DNA of 64,000 nucleotides, from contig CATIUR010000003.1 in assembly GCA_949592205.1 (NCBI GenBank), positions 82,237,001 through 82,301,000 on the forward strand, written 5' to 3'. Source of the DNA: Helichrysum umbraculigerum (Eukaryota > Streptophyta > Magnoliopsida > Asterales > Asteraceae). Positions 1 through 9,600 of the stretch are shown here, in pieces. Under the pieces are notes generated by a model that did no database searches, was not told where the DNA came from, and saw only the letters and a list, made by a program, of their open reading frames with translations. Position 1 is the first letter of the stretch. Each line of letters begins with the position of its first letter. The position numbers and the translations under genes are program-made.

Positions 1-657
1 TGTTTTGTTTTACAATATGAACGCAAGTACCATCAAATCAAATACTACATGAGTTATTTTCACTAATCATTTTAAAGCCCTCCATCAGCATAGTTTGGTA
101 ATACGTAGTAGCGTGAATATTAGTATATGGTACCATATAGGTTTGACCAGCCTCATCCGGGTTAGCACGCACTAACTGGTAAAACGGATGTATTAATATT
201 TGTGAAGACGAGTGTTGATTAGGCACTCGTAGGAGGCACCTCGATCTAGATACCTTAAATGTGGACCTGACATCTCGAGTTAAGCTCAGACTATGTGCTC
301 ATGGCTGTATAACTTTTATTTTGCTTAATTGCATTTTAAATTCAATTATCATTAAATCTTGCGGTTCATACAAATATGTGTTGACATACAAACCTGTGAG
401 CTCACCAGCGTTTCGCTGACCCATTTTGGCATGTATCACAGGTACTCAGCAGCAGTAGGTCTGCCACTCAAGATGTCCATTAGCTCGAGTCACATTCAGA
501 CATCAAGAGATTGTCATGCATTACTATATTTTGTATAAATTAGTTATGCCATAGAATCTCTATCATTCGAACTCAAGGGCTTTTGTAAACTATATTATAA
601 CGGTGTAAAACCTTTATTTTATCAATGTATTTGTAAATGACGCATGTAGTGGTCGTT
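1..657 (+). mobile_element. Element B 5' LTR, left part (interrupted by A)
   Basis: This stretch aligns along its whole length with 41806-42465 and 52461-53120, which lie in B's 3' LTR. It is therefore the interior of B's 5' LTR, whose start lies left of the window. The LTR resumes at 23943 after element A. By eye there are about ten substitutions between this piece and the 41806 copy, many of them C/T or G/A, so B is older than A, C and the Copia element. Positions 653-657 (TCGTT) are the left target-site duplication of A. The palindrome TATATGGTACCATATA lies at 124-139. Confidence 0.9.
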
Positions 658-1037
658 TGTAACACCCCCAAATTTGATGATTTGCGGAAGCTTGATTTGG
701 GTGTTACTAATCAATAACAAAGCACAAGGATAAATAGCAAACGACTCTATATGCGTCGTTTTAACAAAATATATTGATAACCGAAATGTTTACAACATTT
801 AAAGCTTTACATAGCTCGAGTTAAATAAAATGAGATTTCAGTACATAAGTACTTATACAAAATATACTAATGCAAGAAAATCTCAAACTTCTGTATGCTG
901 ACTCGAGCTAAATCCTGAAGCAGAAACATCCTACTGCTGGGTACCTGCGATATATGCTAAAAGGTCAGCTATAAAGCTGGTGAGCTCACAGGTTTGAAAT
1001 CAAGTAATATCGTATGAATCGCAAGATTTAAATAATG

Positions 1038-1079
1038 TATTGCATCCAGCAATAAAATAATGAATTGCATCCAGCAATT
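1038..1079. repeat. Pair of small hairpins with a compensatory stem change
   Basis: Two tandem copies of an inverted repeat share the loop ATCCA. The first has stem TATTGC/GCAATA (1038-1054), the second AATTGC/GCAATT (1063-1079). The outer pair changes from T-A to A-T, so pairing is kept. The same pair occurs in A's other LTR near 21882-21923. Confidence 0.7.
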
Positions 1080-1953
1080 TAATGATAATCATCGTGTATA
1101 CAGCCATGAGCACATAGTTGAGCTTAACTCGAGGGCCGGGTCCCCTATAGAGAATTCCGGGCGAGGTGCCTCCACGAATGCCTAATCAACATTCGTCTTC
1201 CCAAATATTAGTACGTCCGTTTACCCGGTTAGTGCTTGCTAACCCGAACGAGGAGGGTCAATCCTATATGGTACCATATACTAATATTCACGCTACAACG
1301 TATTAACAACTATGCTGACGGAGGACTTTAAAATGATTAGTTTCGAAAAACTCATGTAGTATATGAAAAGTTGGTACTTGCGTTCACATGTTAAAATTGA
1401 GCAGTATATCACACCCCTGAGTAAAACAGTAAAAGAGGGGCTATGAGACTCACCTGAGTCTGAAAGCGTTTAAACAAACGTAAGTTGATTAGCCGAGTAT
1501 GAAGTCCAAAGACTTGTAACCTGAGGGTGTCCACGACACGCGATGGTTATAAACATGATTGGGTATCTCAAAAGATCACCCTTGTAGTTGTTACATAACT
1601 ATATATATGTCCAAATTACTACGATTTGGTTGATTTGTTAAGTGTTTGAAAACATGTACGGCCCGTTGGTGATGGATTTGTAATAATAATCTCAACTATT
1701 ATTATTGTGATTTCGTGGCGTTTTACTTTGAAAAATGTGTTTCGATTGTGTTTTAGAAGCCGTTACGGAATCTAAGTACGGGGGTCCGGGGGCAGAGCCC
1801 CTGGCTGGGGTCGAGCTGCCAGGTCAGTTTGGAAAATTTTTATTTCTACTATATTGCTTTGACGAAAAACGCATCTGGGATCTGAATTCGGGTAAAATCG
1901 AGTGATAAATTTTAGGTCTCGACACTTAGTAAAAATCTGAGTTTTCTGTGTTT

Positions 1954-2242
1954 TGCGACACAATATGCGACACTAAAGATGTTATGCGACACAAGGGTTG
2001 TGTCGCATAGAAAATGCGACACAATGTCTATACGACACAAGGGTTGTGTCGCATAGATGCGAGATGCTGATTCAACAGCGACATAGTGATTGTGTCGTAT
2101 TGGTTATGCGACATAGTGGTTGTGTCGCAAGACTTGCGACACTAAATCTTTGGTACGACATAAGGTACGACACAAGGGATTTTATGCGACACTAAAGCCA
2201 AAATACGACACAACATGCGACACAATGCTTGTGTCGCATGGA
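1954..2242. repeat. TGCGACAC/GTGTCGCA palindromic array in A's LTR (copy 1)
   Basis: About a dozen degenerate copies of TGCGACAC(A/T), many paired as inverted repeats such as GCGACACAAGGGTTGTGTCGC, fill this interval. The motif occurs in both orientations and some copies read TACGACACAAG. The array lies in the part of the LTR that should be transcribed, on the gag side of the CT-rich block. Related motifs occur in the LTR of D and in the Copia element. Confidence 0.9.
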
Positions 2243-2680
2243 TGAACACCAGCCCAGAAATCCGGCTGTCAACGTTAATTCCGACCAAAAATCCGTTTTA
2301 AACTCGTTTTTAAGCTATGAAATCGTGTTATATGCTTAGTAAGGGACATATACATGTTATATAAACAACCACAAACGAAAAATACTAAGAATCGAGTGAT
2401 TTTGGGATTTTGTCGGAAACTTACAATTTGCCGAAATGAAAATCCGGAAAGGTAGCGTTGTAGATCGTCGCGAGGTGGTCGTGAATCTCTAAAAATATTT
2501 GTGATCCGGTCGCGTTTCGTGGTAGTATTTTGCGGTTTTATGAGTTTGGTGGTTTGTTTCTATTTAGAGAGAAAAAGAAGAGAGAGAGATAGAAGGAAAG
2601 ATGAAATGAAGAAAAAGATGGGAGGTGGGGGTTTATCCCCACTTTTCCAGTTTTTCGCCCCGCGTCCCGTGTGGTGTTCG

Positions 2681-3130
2681 TGTTGATACATGTTTGTGTG
2701 TCTGTCAGTTGGTCTATTGAGTTGTAAGTGTCGTTAGTTAGTTTTATTAGAAAAGTTATTTTCTGTATTTGCGACACTTAAGTTTAGCATTAGGCGACAC
2801 TTGCCTTAGTGACGCATAGCGACACTTAGGTAAGTGACGCATGAGGGCGGCGACATGCGACACTTCCCAAGTGACGCATGTCTGCCGATTTTGTTTTAGT
2901 ATAAATTGAAACCTACGGGTTTTCGGCTAGGGTTGACGAAACCCTAGCACCATTTGTCGACTAAGCACTTCTGTAAACAGTTCCAATACGATTTACAAGC
3001 TAATATACTCGTTTACTTTGATTAATCATTGTTTTCGGTTTGAGTTTATTACTTGTTTGTGTAATTGATTGATTCCGCCAATCTATTACTATCGATCAAC
3101 ACTCAGATCCACATCCAGGGGGCACTCTCA
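2681..3130 (+). repeat. Copia 5' LTR
   Basis: 450 bp, TG...CA ends, identical by eye to 15012-15461. It contains alternating GCGACACTT and AGTGACGC motifs (about 2771-2880), then a TATA box at 2900-2906. It ends just before the primer binding site. Confidence 0.97.
2771..2906 (+). promoter_or_regulatory. Copia LTR promoter: GCGACAC/GTGACGC motifs plus TATA box
   Basis: TATAAAT at 2900-2906 lies about 20 bp after the last of several GCGACACTT / AAGTGACGC motifs. The motif core TGACG is the known recognition core of plant TGA-type bZIP factors (family knowledge), so these may be upstream activating sites. The same arrangement recurs inside the element at 11354-11452. No transcript evidence is available. 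Confidence 0.6.
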
Positions 3131-3132
3131 AC

Positions 3133-3147
3133 TGGTATCAGAGCCTC
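3133..3147 (+). other. Primer binding site of the Copia element
   Basis: TGGTATCAGAGCCTC starts two bases after the 5' LTR. It matches the standard primer binding site complementary to the 3' end of initiator methionine tRNA used by many plant LTR elements. Confidence 0.93.
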
Positions 3148-3359
3148 GGAGTTGATTTGATCGACGTGTGTACGTGTATTGAAGTGTTTTCGGTTCGATT
3201 TTGTGAAGATCAAAGTCATTCTAGCAAGATTAGGATCGATTTGGTGCTATTACTGTGTTTTGAGTAAAGATTTACAGGTTTCGTACGATTGGGACTCAAG
3301 AATTTTCGTTAGGTTTACGAAAATTCGATTTTTAGGGTTTTTGGGTGTTCACAGCCGTT

Positions 3360-3810
3360 TCTGCGTCACTCAGAGCGTCACTTCGACACTTTGTGCGGCA
3401 CTTCGAGCGACACTTCTGTAAGGAACAATTAGGGTTTTTACGACACTCAATTGCGTCACTTGGTAACGTCACTTGAGTATTATACGTCACTTACATTAGT
3501 GACACCTATTGTTCAATCCGACACTCTACTGCGTCATTTGATACGACACTTGTGTGTCATCCGTCACTTACTGCTAGTGACGCGTTATTACTGTGAGTCA
3601 CTGAAAGCGTCACTTACCTTAGTGACGCCTGTTATTGCTAAGCGACACTCAAGTCCGTCACTTGAGTACGTCACTTACGCGTTTATAAGACACTAATCTC
3701 TAGTGTCGTTCTGTTTGTTTACCCGTCACTCGATAGCGTCACTTATCAAGTGCCGCTAGTCTTTGCGACACTAAGGTGCGTCACTTACCAAGTGACGCCT
3801 TTGTTACTAA
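3360..3810 (+). repeat. GCGTCACT/AGTGACGC hairpin array before gag
   Basis: More than a dozen degenerate GCGTCACTT and AGTGACGC motifs, many arranged as short inverted repeats with 4-8 base loops, for example GCGTCACTTACCTTAGTGAC at about 3609-3630. Some units use GACACTA/TAGTGTC instead. The array fills most of the untranslated leader between the primer binding site and gag and lies largely inside a candidate intron. Confidence 0.85.
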
Positions 3811-3846
3811 TCAGCTTCCAAGTTTTTTTTTAAGTTGATTTTACAG
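3418..3846 (+). other. Candidate leader intron before gag
   Basis: A donor-like GTAAGG at 3418 and an acceptor-like TTGATTTTACAG ending at 3846, preceded by a T-run, bracket 429 nt. The acceptor lies 10 nt before the gag ATG. The interval holds most of the hairpin array. This is inference from splice-site appearance only. Confidence 0.4.
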
Positions 3847-3856
3847 GTACGCTTCA

Positions 3857-6625
3857 ATGTCTGATAAGGAAGATATTAGAGGAATCAGAGAGATGCTCAG
3901 ACAGAGCAATGATATTGGCTCCAGTAATAAACCTCCGTTCTTTGGACCAGATTTAGATTATGTGTATTGGAGAGATAGATATGAACAGTATATAGATTTC
4001 CACTGTCCTGAACTGTGGGGACCTTTAAAAGAACGATATGTTGCTCCAGTGGCTGAAGGGAATTATCGTGGTGTTCCTCCAGCTAAAACATATAATGCTA
4101 TGTCACCTCAAGAGAAAAAGGAGTATGAAACAGAAAGAAAGGCTCATTCTTCTATCTGTATGTGTTTGCCTAAGGATGTTATGAGACTCTTTAAATCTCA
4201 TGACACAACTTATGATCTGTGGAAGGCAATTGAGACAAGATGCGGAGGAAATGAAAAGTACAAGGAGGCTAAGCTAGAATTAATCAAAAAGCAGTATGAT
4301 TTATTTGACATGATTCCAAATGAGCTGACTTCCAGTCTATTCACTCGATACTCACATCTGGTTAGTGAGTTAAATGAAGGAGGATACAATCTTCCGGCAC
4401 TTGAGGTAAACAAGAAGTTGCTGGACGTGTTGCCAAGTGCTTGGGATGTGAAAGTCCAATTTTTAAAAGAAAATCCAGAATTACAGAGGATGACTTTGGA
4501 CCAATTGATAGGTATTCTACAAGCTCATGCGATGGAATTGAAGAAGAAAGAATGTAAGTCAGGTGGATCTGTACAGAATGCCACAACTGGTGGTGTTGGA
4601 CTAGTAAATTCTGGCAAGAGTTACGGTGGAGTAGCATTTATAACGGATACCAATTCATCTTCTGCTTCTTCTGGAGTTCATCATACAGCTTATCTTTCTG
4701 GTACATCTCAAGGAAATCAACAACAACAGACTCCAGTTTCACCAGCAATACAAGAGCAAGCTGCAATTTATACAGCTTTTCTGAGCTCTTACAAAGATTT
4801 GGTTACTCAACCAAATACAACTTTGGAACTGATCAAGGAGGATTACGGACAATTGGATGAAGATGATCTAGAACAGATGGACTTGAACTGGAACATTGCT
4901 ATGATAACAAGAAGGGTTCAAAAATTCTTGCAACGAACTGGACGCAAGAGTTTAGAAGGCAATGGGAAGTCAGGATTTGGTTTTGATAAAAGCAAGGTCC
5001 GTTGTTATAACTGCCAGAATTTGGGTCATTTCGCTAGGGAATGCGAGAAACCCAAGATGCCACCGTCGGGCCTTACTAAACCTGATCCTCCAAAAACGAA
5101 AGAAGAGGGCAAGACGTTAGTTGTGGACAATGCTTTGGTGGTTTTTGAGCCAACTACTCATGACTGGAATGCGGAGGCTACAAAGTTTCAACAGTGTCTC
5201 ATGGCTCATATTACACCTGAGGTACAAAATGAATCACCTGAACCTTTAAACTGTATCTCATGCATTAATCTAACTGAATCTCTAGAGGCTTTTCAAAAGG
5301 ATAACCAAGAGTTGCGAGATAAAGTTGCAAAACTTAATGAGTCAAATAAGTTTTTGAAAGAAAATGAAAAACTCTATGAAAAACATATTGAAGCTCATAA
5401 GTTAGATACTCAAACTTATAAAGCTAAAGTTTTTAGTCAACAGGATGCAATTAAAAGTTATCTTACTGAAATTGAACTGTTAAACAAAGAGCTTTCAGAC
5501 TTAAAAAGTGAGTATGGTAATTATCAAGATAAAGTCTTAGGGTCAACTTCTGCGACAATGATCTTTAATGAAATTATTAGCAATCATAAGCAGGATAGGA
5601 AAAGTAAGGGAGGAAAAGGAATAGGTTTTGTTGAAATAGCACCTCCTACTACTTATACTCCTTTACCTGTTAAGGAAGGCCTTGATGAAATTCCAGTTGA
5701 TTATGCTAAGTTGTTGGGTATCAAGGGTAAAGTGGCTAAATCCAACAAACAGGAGAAGGAGAAAACCACGAGGCCAGAGTATCCCACTCCTAAGTTTGTT
5801 AAGCCACTGAATAAATCTCCTGTTAGTGCTGAGGAGATTGTTGAGGAAAAGGATGCATCTCCAGTTTGTTTTGAGGAGATCGTTGAGATTGAGGATATTA
5901 CGGATCAGGAGTATCCTGAAGTTAAGAGAGTTGAAGTTAAACCTGAAAAGGAAATTTCAAAAGTTGAACCTGAAATTAAGGTTCAAACAAATAAGGGTAA
6001 AGCCAAGGTTTTAAACTCAAAACAACAAACTTTACAGTCACCTGTAAAGATTTTGCAACGAAAATTAGTAAATGAAAAAGTTTTGTCTGATAAACCTTCA
6101 ACTTCGACCTCTCAACCAAAGCAAACATTTTCTAAGACATGTACTCAATGTTCATGTTCTAGAAATGTTTCTCCACCTCCTGTGGTAATGCCTCAGCCTC
6201 AACCGTTAGTTGAGACTCGTTCTTGTTTCTACTGCAAGAGACAAGGACATTTAATCCGTGACTGTCCCAAGCTGTCAAATCAGCGCTATGGGAGAGAGAT
6301 GCCTAGGACATCAGTTTATAGAAATTCTTTTTCAAAATCTCCACCTAGGCGTTACTCAAAGTCTCCCAAGCCTGTTCTGAAGCTAAGTAATGTTGAGCAA
6401 AAACCTTTGCCAATTCAGAAGCCCAACATTATTTCTGATATCAATTCCGAACCTTCAAAAGTTTGGAAACGAAAAGAGTCTGATGTTGACTCTTCAGTCG
6501 TCAACAATAACACTTCAGATAAAAATTCTAATTTATTTAAAGATAAAATCCTATCTGATGTGCTTATTGTTGATGACCATGGAAGACCTAAGTCTGTAAA
6601 GGCTTGGGTCTCCGTTTCTCACTAA
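3857..6625 (+). CDS. gag: Copia gag (capsid-nucleocapsid polyprotein)
   Basis: 922 aa. It should form the virus-like particle that packages element RNA. The N-terminal two fifths resemble a Copia gag (the UBN2/RVT-gag type is suggested by the segment around residues 90-230 with KxxLWKAIE-like and LPSAWD motifs). A CCHC zinc knuckle, CYNCQNLGHFAREC, begins at residue 383. A long charged, coiled-coil-like segment spans about 475-565. A second knuckle, CFYCKRQGHLIRDC, begins at residue 790. Two knuckles 400 residues apart with a coiled coil between is an unusual layout and makes this gag long for a Copia element. The start follows the leader by 10 nt after a possible splice acceptor. The 3' end overlaps the pol frame in another reading frame, so pol needs frameshifting or splicing. 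Confidence 0.92.
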   Translation: MSDKEDIRGIREMLRQSNDIGSSNKPPFFGPDLDYVYWRDRYEQYIDFHCPELWGPLKERYVAPVAEGNYRGVPPAKTYNAMSPQEKKEYETERKAHSSICMCLPKDVMRLFKSHDTTYDLWKAIETRCGGNEKYKEAKLELIKKQYDLFDMIPNELTSSLFTRYSHLVSELNEGGYNLPALEVNKKLLDVLPSAWDVKVQFLKENPELQRMTLDQLIGILQAHAMELKKKECKSGGSVQNATTGGVGLVNSGKSYGGVAFITDTNSSSASSGVHHTAYLSGTSQGNQQQQTPVSPAIQEQAAIYTAFLSSYKDLVTQPNTTLELIKEDYGQLDEDDLEQMDLNWNIAMITRRVQKFLQRTGRKSLEGNGKSGFGFDKSKVRCYNCQNLGHFARECEKPKMPPSGLTKPDPPKTKEEGKTLVVDNALVVFEPTTHDWNAEATKFQQCLMAHITPEVQNESPEPLNCISCINLTESLEAFQKDNQELRDKVAKLNESNKFLKENEKLYEKHIEAHKLDTQTYKAKVFSQQDAIKSYLTEIELLNKELSDLKSEYGNYQDKVLGSTSATMIFNEIISNHKQDRKSKGGKGIGFVEIAPPTTYTPLPVKEGLDEIPVDYAKLLGIKGKVAKSNKQEKEKTTRPEYPTPKFVKPLNKSPVSAEEIVEEKDASPVCFEEIVEIEDITDQEYPEVKRVEVKPEKEISKVEPEIKVQTNKGKAKVLNSKQQTLQSPVKILQRKLVNEKVLSDKPSTSTSQPKQTFSKTCTQCSCSRNVSPPPVVMPQPQPLVETRSCFYCKRQGHLIRDCPKLSNQRYGREMPRTSVYRNSFSKSPPRRYSKSPKPVLKLSNVEQKPLPIQKPNIISDINSEPSKVWKRKESDVDSSVVNNNTSDKNSNLFKDKILSDVLIVDDHGRPKSVKAWVSVSH

Positions 6626-6648
6626 TCTCTTTCTTTGATGTGTTGCAG
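6596..6648 (+). other. Candidate 53-nt intron at the gag-pol junction
   Basis: CT|GTAAAG at 6596 and a branch-like CTAAT, pyrimidine tract and TTGCAG ending at 6648 bracket 53 nt. Codon phase is kept: the gag codon ends at 6595 and the pol codon begins at 6649, so removal would give one continuous frame and skip the gag stop at 6623-6625. 53 nt is shorter than typical plant introns. A shorter 41-nt version starting GT at 6608 would restore the same frame. I see no canonical -1 slippery heptamer in the 6592-6622 overlap. Confidence 0.4.
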
Positions 6649-9600
6649 CAGTCGGAACGTGTGAAGGATAGTTTATGGTATATGGATAGTGGCTGCTCGC
6701 GACACATGACTGGCGATGTGTCTCTTCTGACGGATATTAAACCATACTCGGGAGGATACGTTGCTTTCGCGGGAGATTCAGGAGGAACGATTTCGGGAAA
6801 GGGAACGCTAACAAATGGAAAAGTTAGCTTTGAAAATGTGAATTATGTGGCTGAGCTGACTCACAACTTGCTGAGCGTTTCACAAGTTTGTGACAAGGAT
6901 TACACCACTTTATTCACAAAGACGGAATGTGTAATATTGAAGCCGGGGTATGTCATTCCTGAGGATTGGGTATTGATGCGTGCACCTAGAAAGAATGACA
7001 CCTATGTGATGAATATGCGAACTGTGGAGACTACAAGTGACTATACTTGTCTTCTTTCAAAGGCTTCAGAAAAGGAATCACTCCTTTGGCACAGACGGAT
7101 GGGACATATTCATTTCCGTAAAATGAATTTTCTGATTAATAATGATTTAGTGAGGGGAGTTCCAAAACAGTCATTTGCTTTACAAGATGACTGTGTTTCT
7201 TGTCACAAAGGAAAACTCCACAAGAAGTCCCACAAGTCTAAGGTTGTGAATTCTATTGCAGCTCCGTTGGAATTACTGCATATGGATCTGTTCGGTCCAG
7301 TTTCCACAAAGAGCATTGGTGGTCGGTCTTACTGCTTGGTAGTTACTGATGACTACTCAAGGTTTTCGTGGGTATATTTCTTGACTACAAAGGGGGAGAC
7401 TCCTGATATTCTGATGTATTTGTTGGATAAGTTGGCAAATCTATGCAACTTAAAGGTGAAAAGGATTCGAAGCGACAATGGAACTGAATTCAAGAACTCA
7501 ACTCTCGAATTGTTTTGTGCTACAAGAGGAATTGAGCATCAATTTAGTGCTCCAAGGACTCCACAACAGAATGGAGTTGCAGAAAGAAAGAACAGGACAA
7601 TTATAGAGACAGCTCGGACTATGTTAGCTGACTCCAAATTACCAATCATCTTCTGGGCTGAGGCAGTTAATACTGCCTGTTATGTTCTCAACAGAGTGCT
7701 CACGGTTAAGAAAAAGAACAAGACGTGTTATGAACTTTTCAATAACCGTAAGCCAAACCTTCAGTTCTTAGAACCATTTGGGTGTCCATGCATGATCATG
7801 ATTACAAAAGAGAAGGTCTCTAAGTTTGGTGACAAAGCTGTTGAAGGGATTTTTCTTGGATATTCAGTCAATTCTCCGAACAAAAGAGTCTTTAACAAAT
7901 CGACGAATCAGATTGAGGAACAGTTTGAAGTAAAATGTTTAAGGTATACGGAACCTCCTCAAGGAACAGGTCCGGATTGGTTCTTCAACTATGGAAGTCT
8001 CTTTGACTCTTTCAAAATTCCTGATGATGATGAAACGGAAGAGTTAGTTTCCATGCTACATGGACTTGATTTTTCTCAAGATACACCAGTTAGTAAACCA
8101 GCCGACCCATCTCCTAATGCAACACCCGAACCACCACCAACTGATACTACACCAATTGATACAACACCCACACCACCATCAACAACACCTATTCCAACAT
8201 CTACTTCTCAAGTCGCACCTTCGAAAGATGCCCCTTCTACCTCTAAAACAGTGTATAACTATACCAAGGAGCTTCCTTATGATCCAAACATGCCATCATT
8301 AGAGGAAGGAGGAGAGGATGAGGTAAGTGATGAGGGAGAGGAAGCAGAAAATATGAATTATTCTCATTTATTTTCTCAAGGAGATGAAGATGATGATGCT
8401 TCTCCGAATATTTCTGCAAATGAGGGAGATCTGAGTAATCTGGAACAGAATCTTGTGCCAGATCAAATTCCAGTGACTCGGATACATAAGGATCACCCCA
8501 TTGATAATATCATTGGTGATCCTCATGCAAAGGTTCAAACAAGACATCAAGCGAAACAGACTGATACTGAACAACTTTCGGGTCTGATGGCTAATGTTAA
8601 TTCATGTTATCTTTCGCAAAATGAACCTAAGAAAGTTGAAGAGGCCTTAAAAGATCCATCCTGGATCGAGGCCATGCAAGAGGAACTACAACAGTTTGAA
8701 AAGTTGCAAGTCTGGGAAGTAGTTCCCTTACCCAAGGGTGCCCACTTGACTGGCACTCGTTGGGTTTTTCGTAATAAGATGGATGATAGGGGCGTTGTAA
8801 TTCGCAATAAAGCACGTCTAGTAGTTCAAGGCTTCAGTCAAATTGAGGGGTTGGACTATGATGATGTATTTGCCCCTGTTGCTCGATTGGAATCCATACG
8901 CATTTTTCTGGCATACGCATCCTTCAAGGGATTTCGCGTCAATCAACTTGATGTGAAAAGTGCGTTTCTGTATGGAAAGGTTGACAACGATGTGTACGTT
9001 AAGCAGCCTCCTGGTTTTGAAGACCCTGCGCATCCTGAATACGTCTGTAAATTGAACAAGGCGTTGTATGGTCTTCACCAAGCACCAAGACTTTGGTACG
9101 AGAGGCTAACTACACATCTGATTAAGCATGGTTTTGTGAGAGGGAACATCGATAGCACGCTATTTATTCTTCGTGAACAGTCAGAGGATAGGGAAGATTT
9201 GCTACTTGTGCAGGTTTACGTGGACGATATTATCTTCGGGTCTACCAATGAGGCAATGTGTAAGAACTTTGAGAAAATCATGAAGTCTGAGTTTGAGATG
9301 AGCGCAATGGGGGAGCTCACTTTCTTTTTAGGTGTACAAGTTGAGCAGCTTGCAAAAGGTATTTATATACATCAGTCAAAATATGTCAATGACATGTTGA
9401 CTAGGTATGACCTGCTCACTTGTAAAACCTATGGGACTCCCATTGAGCTTAATCACAATCTCAAGCTTGCTGAGGAAGATGAAGATTGCAAGGAGAGGGA
9501 CTATCGTTCAATGATAGGTTCTCTTATGTATTTGACTGCCTCAAGACCGGATATTGTATTTGCCGTGTCGATTTGCTCACGTTATCAGGCTAAACCAAAG

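Noticed and set aside
1954..2242. CRISPR-like array
   Set aside because: Motif spacing is irregular, units are degenerate palindromes with no unique spacers, and the context is a plant LTR.
2501..2686. Small ORFs at 2501-2686 and 23345-23548
   Set aside because: They lie in A's LTR antisense to the element, in the purine-rich block; no coding evidence.
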